From Mycolicibacterium goodii (GTDB lineage Bacteria; Actinomycetota; Actinomycetes; Mycobacteriales; Mycobacteriaceae), in assembly GCF_022370755.2 (NCBI RefSeq), contig NZ_CP092364.2, forward strand, positions 930,001 through 994,000: a stretch of 64,000 nt of DNA, read 5' to 3'. The position numbers and the translations under genes were made by a program. Positions 25,321-33,853 of the stretch are shown here, piece after piece (position 1 is the stretch's first letter; every line of letters begins with the position of its first letter). The notes under the pieces are model-generated. The model worked only from the letters and a program-made list of their open reading frames with translations. It made no database searches and had not been told where the DNA came from.

Positions 25321-26448
25321 ATGCTCACCCCGCACGACGAACTGCTCTGCCACCAGTTGCCGACGACGTTCGACCACGTCGACCAATCCGATCTGCGGTG
25401 GACCGAACGCATTGTGATGTACGGGTTCGACCGCTCGGGCGACATCAACGTGATGACGGGCCTGGCGCGCTACCCCAACCGCAACGTCACCGACGCGTAC
25501 GCGATGATCACACGGCGCGACGGCACGGCGCGCGTCGTACGCATGTCCACCGAACTCAATCCCGAAACCGGCCCGCTCGGTTCGTATTCGGTGGGTCCGT
25601 TCACCTACAGCATCGAGGAACCGTTGCACACGGTGCGGGCCGAAATTGCGCCCAACGAGCAGGGCGTCGGTCTCGACCTGCGACTTCGGGGACAGTTTCC
25701 CACCTATGAGCAGACCCCGGCGTTCCACCGCAGCCGCGGCCGCGTCAGCGAGGATGCGCGCCGGTTCTACCACAACGGTCAGGTCGAGGGCTGGATCGAG
25801 ATCGACGGCGAGCGCATCGAGATCGACCCGGCGCGATGGTGGTTCGGCCGTGACCACTCGTGGGGCATTCGCAACGGCCCGGGTGGCGGAAGCCTGTCCG
25901 AGGGCGCGCACCTGCAACCGCACGAGATCCCCGACGGCACGCTCTACTACATGGGGATCTTCCAATTCGATGACGAGCTGGTGCATTTCGCGCAGCGCGA
26001 GACCAGCACGGGGGAGCGGTGGCAGTTCGAGGGCGAGATCCTGTACCCGATCGGAACCGGCCGTCCGGCGGGCACGATCATCGACGTCGAACACGACCTG
26101 AAATTCCGCGACGACCTGCGTGTGATCAGCGGCGGCACGTTCACCGTCCACCGCGGTGACCGCACCGTCAGCACCGTGGACGTCACGCCGATCACCGACT
26201 TCTGGCCCGGTCTCGCCGGTTACCTGGAGGTCAACGGATACGCATCGGGACACTGGCGCGGAAGGGATTTCATCGACGGCTTCACCGCCGACGTCACCGA
26301 CATCAACGTCGTCAAACCGGTCAGCTTCCTGTCCGAGACACTGTGTGAGGTGCGCATGGACAGTGGCTCCGGCCCGAAGACCGGCCACGGCCTGGTCGAG
26401 ATGGTCTTCGTCGGCGCCTATCCGCGATACGGGTACACCGGATGGTGA
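25321..26448 (+). CDS. DUF7064/DUF7065-like (AttH/CrtC-type) two-barrel protein
   Basis: A 375-residue soluble protein without signal peptide or membrane segment. It is rich in beta strands, with features of the calycin-like AttH/CrtC proteins: WTERIVMYGFDRSGDINVMTG in the first half, WWFGRDHSWGIRNGPGGG near the middle and an Asp/Glu-rich second half. In mycobacteria and related bacteria such proteins sit beside lipid or steroid catabolic genes; the reaction is not established. ATG 25321 follows GGGGAAGGACC. It overlaps the phosphotransferase gene by 7 bases and is preceded by the TetR operator. Confidence 0.65.
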   Translation: MLTPHDELLCHQLPTTFDHVDQSDLRWTERIVMYGFDRSGDINVMTGLARYPNRNVTDAYAMITRRDGTARVVRMSTELNPETGPLGSYSVGPFTYSIEEPLHTVRAEIAPNEQGVGLDLRLRGQFPTYEQTPAFHRSRGRVSEDARRFYHNGQVEGWIEIDGERIEIDPARWWFGRDHSWGIRNGPGGGSLSEGAHLQPHEIPDGTLYYMGIFQFDDELVHFAQRETSTGERWQFEGEILYPIGTGRPAGTIIDVEHDLKFRDDLRVISGGTFTVHRGDRTVSTVDVTPITDFWPGLAGYLEVNGYASGHWRGRDFIDGFTADVTDINVVKPVSFLSETLCEVRMDSGSGPKTGHGLVEMVFVGAYPRYGYTGW

Positions 26449-27470
26449 GGCTCTCGGCAGATGAGCTACCACATGCCATGCAAGCCGTTGTCCGCAAACG
26501 ACTTCCAGGCGCGCGCGATGCCCGCATCACGAACTGGACCGCGAGCACCGCCGGGTTCTCCACCGAGACATACCTGTTCGACGTCGAGGGCCTCGACGGC
26601 GGTGAGACGGCCGGGTTGGTGTTCCGCCGCCCACCCGAGTACCAGATCCTGCCCGGCTACGACCTGCGCAGGCAGTACCTCGTGATGCGACGGCTCGCGG
26701 CGTCACCGATCCCGGTGCCGACCGTGCGCTGGATCGACGCCGACGGAGCCGAACTGGGCACGCCGTATCTGGTGATGGATCGCATCGACGACGTCGTCGG
26801 CGTCAGCGACGTCCCGCCGTATCACCGGCACGGCCTGTTCGCCGAGACCGACGACGCCGGCCGGGCCGCCCTGTGGAACGGCTGCGTCGACGTGATCGCC
26901 GCGGTGCACCGGCTCGACCCGCAGCGCTACCGTCTGGGCTTCCTATGCCCATCCACGGTCGCACCCACGCCCGACGCGCTGGTCAACTTCCTGCGCTACG
27001 CGATCGGCTGGGCGTACGGCGACAAGCCGATCCACCCGACATTCACGCGGGCGCTCACCTGGCTGCACGACCATCTCTACACGCCCGAGCGCATCGGGCT
27101 GTGCTGGGGCGACAGCCGGATGTCGAACGTGCTGTACCGGCCAGACCTGACGCCGGCCGCCGCCCTCGACTGGGAGATCGCCTACCTCGGCGATCCGGCG
27201 GCCGACCTCAGCTGGCTGCTCATGACCGACTGGATCAGCAGCCCGCTGCCCGACCACGCGCCCGCGGCGGGCACCCCTAGCCGACAGGAGACCATCGCAC
27301 GCTACGAGCGGGCCGTGGGCCACCGCGTCGGCAACCTAGAGTTCGGTGACGTCAGTGCGCCGCTGTTGCTGGCCGTCGCACTCGTACGGCTCAACCGCCG
27401 GTTCGACATCCCCGGCGTGGATCTCGCCGACGTCTGTGCGCGGCGCATCGAATTCGTGCTGGGGAGCTAG
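26442..27470 (+). CDS. APH-fold phosphotransferase (ACAD10/ YcbJ-like)
   Basis: A 342-residue kinase-like protein of the aminoglycoside phosphotransferase superfamily. The N lobe has TAGFSTETYLFDV, the catalytic loop reads CWGDSRMSNVLY (WGD in place of HGD) and the metal-binding segment is ALDWEIAYLGDPAADLSWL. The branch that is linked to acyl-CoA dehydrogenases phosphorylates hydroxyacyl groups during catabolism; it is not an obvious antibiotic-resistance enzyme. ATG 26442 overlaps the upstream stop, so the two proteins probably act together. The MFS exporter follows 9 bases later. Confidence 0.78.
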   Translation: MVRLSADELPHAMQAVVRKRLPGARDARITNWTASTAGFSTETYLFDVEGLDGGETAGLVFRRPPEYQILPGYDLRRQYLVMRRLAASPIPVPTVRWIDADGAELGTPYLVMDRIDDVVGVSDVPPYHRHGLFAETDDAGRAALWNGCVDVIAAVHRLDPQRYRLGFLCPSTVAPTPDALVNFLRYAIGWAYGDKPIHPTFTRALTWLHDHLYTPERIGLCWGDSRMSNVLYRPDLTPAAALDWEIAYLGDPAADLSWLLMTDWISSPLPDHAPAAGTPSRQETIARYERAVGHRVGNLEFGDVSAPLLLAVALVRLNRRFDIPGVDLADVCARRIEFVLGS

Positions 27471-27479
27471 ATTGCACGG

Positions 27480-28844
27480 GTGTCCGCGCCCCCGTCGTCG
27501 TTCCCTCGCGGTACGGCGCTCCTGGTGGCCGGGGCCCTGTTCATGGAGATCCTCGACGCCACGATCCTGACGCCCGCGATCCCGCTGATCGCGTCATCGT
27601 TCGGTGTTGCCGCCGTCGACGTCAACGTCGCGATCTCGGCGTACCTGGTCACCGTCGCGGTGCTGATCCCGGCCAGCGGCTGGCTGGCCGACCGGTTCGG
27701 TGTCCGCCGGGTGTTCATCGCCGCCATCGGGATGTTCACGCTGGCGTCGGTGGGCTGCGCGCTGAGTGTGTCGCTGCCGATGCTCGTCGCGATGCGCGTC
27801 GCGCAGGGGATCGGCGGCGCGATGATGGTGCCGGTCGGGCGCCTGGCGGTGCTGCGGTCGAGTCACAAGGCGCACCTGGTGCGCGCCATCGCGCTGCTGA
27901 CCTGGCCCGCGCTCGCGGCCCCGGTGGTGGCGCCGGTGCTCGGCGGGGCGATCGCGACGCTGGGCAACTGGCGGTGGATCTTCGCGGTGAACATTCCGAT
28001 CGGCGTGATCGGAATCCTGTTCGCGCTCAAGCTCATCCACTCCGACGCATCGCCACGGCCGCGTTCCTTGGACTGGTTCGGTTTGCTGACCCTCGGCTCG
28101 GGTATCGCCGCGACGCTGCTCGCCCTGGAGAACATCCGGGTGTCCGGCACACACTGGTCGGTGGTCGGCGGCTTCGGGGTGGCCGCGGTCGTGTTTTCGG
28201 CCGCCGGATTGTGGCGGTTGCTGACGGTGTCGAACCCGCTGGTGCAACTGCGCGTGCTGCGGGTGCGGACGCTGCGCATCACGGTGTCGGCGGGCTCGCT
28301 CTACCGCTTGGTGATCACCGCGGTGCCGTTCCTGCTGCCGCTGCAGTTCCAGTTGCAGTTCGGGTGGACACCGCTGGCCGCGGGAGCGATGGTCGCTGCG
28401 CTGTTCGCGGGCAACCTCACCATCAAACCCGTCACGACGCCCCTCATGCGCCGGTTCGGCATCCGGACCGTCTTGCTCGTCAACGGGGTCGCGTCGGTGG
28501 CCTGCTTCGGGCTGCTGGCACTGCTGCGGCCCGGCCTGCCCGTGGTGCTGATCGCCGTCATCCTCTATGTGAGCGGTGCGCTGCGCTCGATCGGCTTCAC
28601 GGCCTACAACAGCCTGGCGTTCTCCGATGTGGACGGTGAGGAACTGACCCACGCCAACACGCTCAACGCGTCGGTGCAGGAACTCGCGTCGGGCCTCGGC
28701 ATCGCGTTCGCGGCCCTGCTGTTGAGCCAGCTGACCTCGTATTCGCTGACGTTTGTGGTGCTCGGCGCGGTGCTGGCGCTCACGCTCGTCGAGACCGTGC
28801 GGCTGCCCCGGACCGCGGGGAGTCACGTCAGCGGCCATCGCTGA
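27480..28844 (+). CDS. MFS drug/metabolite exporter (DHA2/EmrB-like)
   Basis: A 454-residue polytopic protein. After a short N terminus it starts ALFMEILDATILTPAIP, the TM1 D-A-T-I motif of the DHA2 group. It has the loop 2-3 motif WLADRFGVRRVF and the motif-C region APVVAPVLGGAIA in helix 5, which marks antiporters. I estimate 12 to 14 helices. The GTG at 27480 is used, close behind the phosphotransferase stop. It would export a small molecule with proton exchange; the substrate is unknown. The next gene, cysD, has its own promoter. Confidence 0.82.
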   Translation: MSAPPSSFPRGTALLVAGALFMEILDATILTPAIPLIASSFGVAAVDVNVAISAYLVTVAVLIPASGWLADRFGVRRVFIAAIGMFTLASVGCALSVSLPMLVAMRVAQGIGGAMMVPVGRLAVLRSSHKAHLVRAIALLTWPALAAPVVAPVLGGAIATLGNWRWIFAVNIPIGVIGILFALKLIHSDASPRPRSLDWFGLLTLGSGIAATLLALENIRVSGTHWSVVGGFGVAAVVFSAAGLWRLLTVSNPLVQLRVLRVRTLRITVSAGSLYRLVITAVPFLLPLQFQLQFGWTPLAAGAMVAALFAGNLTIKPVTTPLMRRFGIRTVLLVNGVASVACFGLLALLRPGLPVVLIAVILYVSGALRSIGFTAYNSLAFSDVDGEELTHANTLNASVQELASGLGIAFAALLLSQLTSYSLTFVVLGAVLALTLVETVRLPRTAGSHVSGHR

Positions 28845-28865
28845 GCGGTCGCGTGAGCGAAATCA

Positions 28866-28895
28866 TTGACATGCGTCAGACCGCGCCGTTACATT
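28866..28895 (+). promoter_or_regulatory. SigA-type promoter of the cysD operon
   Basis: TTGACA (28866-28871) and TACATT (28890-28895, fitting TANNNT) are separated by 18 bases. The expected start of transcription is near 28902-28903, which coincides with an ATG at 28903. This is the best -35/-10 pair I found in the window. It would drive cysD, cysNC and cysQ. Confidence 0.65.
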
Positions 28896-28902
28896 CCACG
28901 TC

Positions 28903-28947
28903 ATGCTTACAAACCTGGCCAGTTCTACCAACTTTACGAGGAAGTAG
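28903..28947 (+). CDS. Possible leaderless leader peptide upstream of cysD
   Basis: A 14-codon frame, MLTNLASSTNFTRK, begins at the predicted transcription start and ends with TAG directly against the cysD ATG (TAGATG). The cysD ribosome site (GAGGAAG) lies inside it. Leaderless short frames upstream of sulfur genes are known attenuators in mycobacteria, but those encode cysteine runs and this one has no cysteine. It may be coincidental. Confidence 0.35.
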   Translation: MLTNLASSTNFTRK

Positions 28948-29883
28948 ATGACCGCCGTCGACAACGCCCCGGCGCAGACCCGCTCCGGCCAGTACGAACT
29001 GAGCCATCTGCGGGCCCTGGAGGCCGAGGCCATCCACATCATCCGCGAGGTCGCCGCCGAGTTCGAGCGTCCCGTGCTGCTGTTCTCCGGCGGCAAGGAC
29101 TCGATCGTGATGCTGCACCTGGCGATCAAGGCGTTCGCGCCGGGCCGCCTGCCGTTCCCCGTCATGCACGTCGACACCGGACACAACTTCGAAGAGGTCA
29201 TCTCCACGCGTGATGCGCTCGTGGAGAAGTACGGCCTGCGCCTCGTGGTGGCCAGCGTGCAGGACGACATCGACGCCGGGCGCGTCGTGGACAACGGCCC
29301 GTCGCGCAACCCGCTGCAGACCGTCACGCTGCTGCGCGGCATCCGCGAGAACAAGTTCGACGCCGCGTTCGGCGGGGCCCGCCGCGACGAGGAGAAGGCC
29401 CGCGCCAAGGAGCGCGTGTTCAGCTTCCGCGACGAGTTCGGCCAGTGGGACCCCAAGGCGCAACGGCCCGAACTGTGGAACATCTACAACGGCCGTCACC
29501 GCAAGGGCGAGCACATCCGCGTGTTCCCGCTGTCCAACTGGACCGAGTACGACATCTGGGCCTACATCGGCGCCGAGAACATCACGCTGCCCGCGATCTA
29601 TTACGCGCACCAGCGCAAGGTGTTCCAGCGCGACGGCATGCTGCTCGCGGTGCACGAGTACATGCGGCCGCGCGACGGTGAAGAGGTCTTCGAGACCTCG
29701 GTGCGGTTCCGCACCGTCGGCGACGTGACGTGCACGGGGTGCGTGGAGTCCACGGCCGCCACGGTCGAGGAGGTCATCGCCGAGACCGCGGTGTCGCGCC
29801 TGACCGAACGCGGCGCGACACGCGCCGACGACCGGATCTCCGAGGCAGGCATGGAAGACCGCAAGCGCGAGGGGTATTTCTGA
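28948..29883 (+). CDS. cysD: Sulfate adenylyltransferase subunit 2
   Basis: A 311-residue ATP sulfurylase subunit that makes APS from sulfate and ATP, the first step of sulfate assimilation. The PP-loop ATP-binding motif SGGKDS is at residues 47-52, followed by FPVMHVDTGHNFEE, FDAAFGGARRDEEKARAKER and FPLSNWTEYDIWAYI, all typical of the family. ATG 28948 follows GAGGAAG. The TGA overlaps the ATG of cysNC by one base, so the subunits are made together. Length is normal (about 300). Confidence 0.95.
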   Translation: MTAVDNAPAQTRSGQYELSHLRALEAEAIHIIREVAAEFERPVLLFSGGKDSIVMLHLAIKAFAPGRLPFPVMHVDTGHNFEEVISTRDALVEKYGLRLVVASVQDDIDAGRVVDNGPSRNPLQTVTLLRGIRENKFDAAFGGARRDEEKARAKERVFSFRDEFGQWDPKAQRPELWNIYNGRHRKGEHIRVFPLSNWTEYDIWAYIGAENITLPAIYYAHQRKVFQRDGMLLAVHEYMRPRDGEEVFETSVRFRTVGDVTCTGCVESTAATVEEVIAETAVSRLTERGATRADDRISEAGMEDRKREGYF

Positions 29884-31727
29884 TGAGCACACTTCTTCGG
29901 CTCGCGACGGCCGGATCGGTCGACGACGGCAAGTCCACCCTGATCGGACGGCTGCTCTATGACTCGAAGGCCGTCATGGAAGACCAGCTCGCGGCCGTCG
30001 AGCGCACCTCCAAGGAACGCGGCCACGATTACACCGACCTGGCATTGGTCACCGACGGTCTGCGCGCCGAACGCGAGCAGGGCATCACGATCGACGTGGC
30101 GTACCGCTACTTCGCCACGGCCAAGCGGAAGTTCATCATCGCCGACACCCCGGGGCACATCCAGTACACCCGCAACATGGTGACCGGCACGTCCACCGCG
30201 CAGCTGGCGATCGTGCTCGTCGACGCCCGCCACGGGTTGCTCGAACAGTCCCGCCGCCACGCGTTTCTGGCGTCGCTGCTCGGCATCCGGCACATCGTGC
30301 TGGCTGTCAACAAGATGGACCTCATCGGCTGGGATCAGCAGCGGTTCGAGGCGATCCGCGACGAATTCCATGCTTTCGCAGCCCGTTTGGACGTTCACGA
30401 CGTCACCGCCATCCCGCTGTCGGCGCTGCAGGGCGACAACGTCGTCACCAAATCCGACAACAGCCCGTGGTACGAGGGTCCGGCCCTGCTGAGCCACCTC
30501 GAAGACGTCTACATCGCCGGTGACCGCAATCTCGTCGACGTGCGGTTCCCGGTGCAATACGTGATCCGGCCGCAGATGGTCGACCACGCCGACCACCGCA
30601 GCTACGCGGGCACCGTCGCCAGCGGCGTCATGCGCCCCGGCGACGAGGTCGTGGTGCTGCCCAGCGGCAAGACCAGCCGCATCACCGAGATCGCCGGTCC
30701 CGGCGGGCCGGTCGACGAGGCGTTCCCGCCGATGGCGGTGTCGATCAGCCTGGCCGACGACATCGACATCAGCCGCGGTGACATGATCGCCCGGCCCAAC
30801 AACCAGCCGCGGGTGACGCAGGACTTCGACGCCACGGTGTGCTGGATGGCCGACGAGTCCTCGCTCGAACCGGGTCGCGAGTACCTGATCAAGCACACCA
30901 CCCGCACCACGAGGGCAAAGGTGGTCGACCTCGACTACCGCCTCGACGTCAACACGCTGCACCGCGACAAGTCCGCGACCGCGCTCAAACTCAATGAGCT
31001 GGGCCGGATCTCGCTGCGCACCCGGACGCCGCTGCTGCTCGACGAGTACAGCCGCAACCCGGCCACGGGCTCGTTCGTCCTCATCGATCCGCACACCAAC
31101 GGCACCGTCGGCGCGGGCATGGTGCTGCGCGACAGCCGCAACGAGACCGCGAGCCCCAACACGGTGCGGCACGAGTCGCTGATCACCGCCGAGGATCGGC
31201 TGACCCGGGGACGCACCGTGTGGTTCACCGGCCTGTCGGGTTCCGGCAAGTCCTCGGTGGCGATGCTCGTCGAGCAGAAGCTCTTGGCGAAGGGCATCCC
31301 GGCGTACGTGCTCGACGGCGACAACCTGCGGCACGGCCTCAACGCCGACCTCGGGTTCTCGATGGCCGACCGCGCCGAGAACCTGCGCCGGCTGGCGCAC
31401 GTCGCCTCCCTGCTCGCCGATTCCGGGCAGATCGTGCTGGTTCCGGCGATCAGCCCGCTGGAGGAGCACCGCGAGCTGGCACGGCGGGTGTCCACCGAGA
31501 GCGGCGTGGAGTTCTTCGAGGTGTTCTGCGACACGCCGCTGGCCGATTGCGAACGCCGCGATCCCAAGGGCCTCTACGCCAAGGCCCGCGCGGGCGAGAT
31601 CACGCACTTCACCGGCATCGACAGCCCGTACCAGCGCCCCAAGAACCCCGATCTGCGGCTCACACCCGACCACTCGCTCGACGAGTTGGCCGATATGGTG
31701 ATCGAGATGCTGGAGACCCGTAGGTGA
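29883..31727 (+). CDS. cysNC: Bifunctional sulfate adenylyltransferase subunit 1 / APS kinase
   Basis: A 614-residue fusion. Residues 1-430 are the CysN GTPase with G1 GSVDDGKSTLIG, G3 DTPGHIQYTRNM and G4 NKMDLI. Residues 440-614 are the CysC kinase with Walker A FTGLSGSGKSS at about 450 and the APS-kinase blocks DGDNLRHGLNADLGF and KGLYAKARAGEI. The GTPase drives APS formation with CysD and the kinase makes PAPS, so sulfate activation is complete in one complex. It starts at ATG 29883 by one-base overlap with cysD and ends overlapping cysQ by four bases. Confidence 0.95.
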   Translation: MSTLLRLATAGSVDDGKSTLIGRLLYDSKAVMEDQLAAVERTSKERGHDYTDLALVTDGLRAEREQGITIDVAYRYFATAKRKFIIADTPGHIQYTRNMVTGTSTAQLAIVLVDARHGLLEQSRRHAFLASLLGIRHIVLAVNKMDLIGWDQQRFEAIRDEFHAFAARLDVHDVTAIPLSALQGDNVVTKSDNSPWYEGPALLSHLEDVYIAGDRNLVDVRFPVQYVIRPQMVDHADHRSYAGTVASGVMRPGDEVVVLPSGKTSRITEIAGPGGPVDEAFPPMAVSISLADDIDISRGDMIARPNNQPRVTQDFDATVCWMADESSLEPGREYLIKHTTRTTRAKVVDLDYRLDVNTLHRDKSATALKLNELGRISLRTRTPLLLDEYSRNPATGSFVLIDPHTNGTVGAGMVLRDSRNETASPNTVRHESLITAEDRLTRGRTVWFTGLSGSGKSSVAMLVEQKLLAKGIPAYVLDGDNLRHGLNADLGFSMADRAENLRRLAHVASLLADSGQIVLVPAISPLEEHRELARRVSTESGVEFFEVFCDTPLADCERRDPKGLYAKARAGEITHFTGIDSPYQRPKNPDLRLTPDHSLDELADMVIEMLETRR

Positions 31728-32455
31728 ACGACCACGAGCTGGCCGACCGCCTCGCGACCCGCGCCGGTGACCTGCTGCTCGATGTTCGTGCGGACTTCGC
31801 GGACGCGCCCGCCGACGAACGTAAGGCCGCAGGCGACAAGCAGTCTCACGACTTCCTGATGACCGAGTTGGCGAAGGAACGCCCCGGTGACGCGGTGCTC
31901 TCCGAGGAGGGCGTCGACGACCCGGCGCGGTTGGACGCCGAGCGGGTGTGGATCGTCGACCCGCTGGACGGGACGCGCGAGTTCTCCGAACTCGGCCGCG
32001 AGGACTGGGCCGTCCACGTGGCGCTGTGGAGTGCGGGGGAGTTGATCGCAGGTGCGGTCGCGTTGCCCGCGCAGAACATGACGTTGTCCACGCCAGAGGT
32101 GGCCGCGCCGTTGGCGTACGACGGGGCGCCGCGCGTCGTGGTGTCGCGCACCCGACCGCCGGCGATCGCGCTGGCGGTGCGCGACGCGCTCGACGGCACG
32201 CTGGTCGAAATGGGTTCGGCGGGAGCCAAAGTCGCTGCCGTGATCCGCGGCCACGCCGATGTGTACGTCCACGCCGGCGGACAGTACGAGTGGGATTCGG
32301 CGGCCCCGGTCGCCGTCGCACGCGCGGCGGGCCTGCACACCTCACGCATCGACGGTTCGCCGCTCGCCTACAACGCACGCGATCCCCGGCTCCCGGATCT
32401 CATCGTGTGCCGGCCCGAGCTGGCCGAACGGGTCCTGGCGGTCACTCGGTCCTGA
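31724..32455 (+). CDS. cysQ: 3'(2'),5'-bisphosphate nucleotidase (CysQ)
   Basis: A 243-residue member of the inositol monophosphatase superfamily. Metal-binding residues are in LSEEGVDD and VDPLDGTREF, and the late motif is WDSAAPVAVARAAG. It hydrolyses PAP to AMP, which removes the inhibitory product of PAPS-using steps; some homologues also act on inositol or fructose phosphates. GTG 31724 overlaps the cysNC stop, so this copy is in the sulfate activation operon; in M. tuberculosis I recall cysQ at a separate site (Rv2131c). A long inverted repeat follows 18 bases after the stop. Confidence 0.88.
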   Translation: MNDHELADRLATRAGDLLLDVRADFADAPADERKAAGDKQSHDFLMTELAKERPGDAVLSEEGVDDPARLDAERVWIVDPLDGTREFSELGREDWAVHVALWSAGELIAGAVALPAQNMTLSTPEVAAPLAYDGAPRVVVSRTRPPAIALAVRDALDGTLVEMGSAGAKVAAVIRGHADVYVHAGGQYEWDSAAPVAVARAAGLHTSRIDGSPLAYNARDPRLPDLIVCRPELAERVLAVTRS

Positions 32456-32473
32456 ACCCGCACCAGATATCCG

Positions 32474-32531
32474 CGAAACCGACGAAATCGTCACCGTGAC
32501 CGCGTCCTGAGTGACGATTTCGTCGGTTTCG
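32474..32531. repeat. Perfect 21-bp inverted repeat, likely terminator after cysQ
   Basis: CGAAACCGACGAAATCGTCAC (split here as arm 1, 32474-32494) is repeated in perfect inverted form at 32511-32531 around a 16-base loop. The stem is unusually long and contains no mismatch. It separates the cysDNQ genes from the isochorismatase gene 18 bases downstream, so it may end the cys transcript. There is no T tract. Confidence 0.6.
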
Positions 32532-32549
32532 ACGCGGTAGGCTGACGCC

Positions 32550-33146
32550 GTGACCCGTCCCACACTACGTGAAATCTCCAGCCTGCCCGCCGAGCCGGTG
32601 CGCCTCGCGGACTCGGCCCTGGTGCTGATCGACTGCCAGAACACCTACACCCAGGGCGTCATGGAGCTCGAGGGGGTGCAGGCCGCGCTCGACGCGACGG
32701 CCGAACTGCTCGACCGCGCCCGCAGCGCGGGCATCCCGATCATCCACATCCAGCACGACGCCGGGCCGGGCTCGCCGTATGACGTGCGCGAGAAGATCGG
32801 CGCGATCGTCGACTCCGTGGCGCCCCGCGGGGACGAGCCGGTGGTGGTGAAGAACTTCCCGAACTCGTTCGTGCAGACCGATCTTCAGCAGCGCCTCCAG
32901 GCGGTGAACGCCTCGAACCTCGTGCTGGCCGGGTTCATGACGCACATGTGCGTCAACTCGACCGCGCGCGGCGCGTTCAACCTCGGGTTCGCCCCGACCG
33001 TGGTGGCCGCCGCGACCGCGACGCGTTCGCTGCCCGGCCCGGACGGCTCCGTGGTGCCCGCCGCGGCCATGCAGTCGGCGAGCCTGGCCGCGATCGCCGA
33101 TCTGTTCGCCGTCGTCGTCCCGGACGCCGCGAGCATCCCGGACTGA
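32550..33146 (+). CDS. Isochorismatase-family cysteine hydrolase
   Basis: A 198-residue protein of the isochorismatase-like fold. The triad is Asp28 (LVLIDCQNTY), Lys101 (VVVKNFPNSF) and Cys134 (THMCVNSTAR). The presence of the nucleophilic cysteine points to an amidase such as a nicotinamidase-like or carbamoyl hydrolase, rather than true isochorismatase, which lacks it. The GTG start at 32550 is preceded by GGCTGACGCC, with no strong ribosome site. Its TGA overlaps the ATG of the next gene by one base. Confidence 0.83.
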   Translation: MTRPTLREISSLPAEPVRLADSALVLIDCQNTYTQGVMELEGVQAALDATAELLDRARSAGIPIIHIQHDAGPGSPYDVREKIGAIVDSVAPRGDEPVVVKNFPNSFVQTDLQQRLQAVNASNLVLAGFMTHMCVNSTARGAFNLGFAPTVVAAATATRSLPGPDGSVVPAAAMQSASLAAIADLFAVVVPDAASIPD

Positions 33147-33811
33147 TGCGGTCGCCTTCCACTCGCGTCACCCGGCTCGACGAGAAACAGAGCACGTCGC
33201 GCGAACGGCTCGACGACCTGCTCGACAGCATCCCGTTGGCCACGATCGCCCTCGTGCGTGACGGCCATCCGGTGGCGTTCCCGATCGGATTCGCCAGGCT
33301 CGGCGACGAATTCGTCATCCACGGGTCGACCGGCTCACCGTGGCTGCGCGCACTGGCCGACGGTGCGGCGGCCGCGGTGTCGGTGACCACGCTCGACGGT
33401 GTGGTGGTGGCCCGCAGCAGCTTCGAATCGTCGTTCCGGTACCGCAGCGCGACGCTGTTCGGGGCGTTCGAGGTCATCGCCGACGACGCGAAGCCGGAGT
33501 ACCTCGACGCGTTGACCGACCGCTTCATCCCCGGCCGCACCGCCGAACTGCGCGCGAGCACCCGCAAGGAACTGGCGGCCACGCTGGCGTTGAAGCTCGC
33601 CATCGGTGACGACAACTGGTCGCTCAAGATCAGTGACGGTTGGCCCGAGGATGCCGACACCGACATCGCCGCGGGCGGTTGGGCCGGCATCGTGCCGTTG
33701 ACGATGCAATACGGAACACCGCTGCCCGCGCCGGACGTCGAGGCAGGCACCCCGCTGCCGCCGTCGGTGCGGGGCATGACCGGCGAACCGCGCAACACGC
33801 GCGCACGGTAG
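33146..33811 (+). CDS. PNPOx-like FMN-binding split-barrel protein
   Basis: A 221-residue protein of the pyridoxamine 5'-phosphate oxidase-like / flavin-nucleotide-binding type. The core is VAFPIGFARLGDEFVIHGSTGSP and VVVARSSFESSFRYRSATLFG, followed by a helical part and a tail with GWPEDADTDIAAGGWAG. Family members bind FMN, F420 or heme, and which one applies here cannot be told. The ATG overlaps the isochorismatase stop (TGATG), so both act together. The Rrf2 regulator follows 42 bases downstream. Confidence 0.78.
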   Translation: MRSPSTRVTRLDEKQSTSRERLDDLLDSIPLATIALVRDGHPVAFPIGFARLGDEFVIHGSTGSPWLRALADGAAAAVSVTTLDGVVVARSSFESSFRYRSATLFGAFEVIADDAKPEYLDALTDRFIPGRTAELRASTRKELAATLALKLAIGDDNWSLKISDGWPEDADTDIAAGGWAGIVPLTMQYGTPLPAPDVEAGTPLPPSVRGMTGEPRNTRAR

Positions 33812-33853
33812 GCGCGGGGCGGCTCAGCTCGGTGGACTGGCAGAATCCAGGAC

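Noticed and set aside
26442..27470. Aminoglycoside-resistance phosphotransferase
   Set aside because: The catalytic loop is of the WGD acyl-linked branch and the gene overlaps a lipid-type protein gene, so a resistance role is not supported.
29601..32378. A 925-codon open frame on the minus strand opposite cysD, cysNC and cysQ
   Set aside because: It is antisense to genes with clear catalytic motifs, and its product is Arg/His-rich low-complexity sequence typical of reverse-frame reading in GC-rich DNA.
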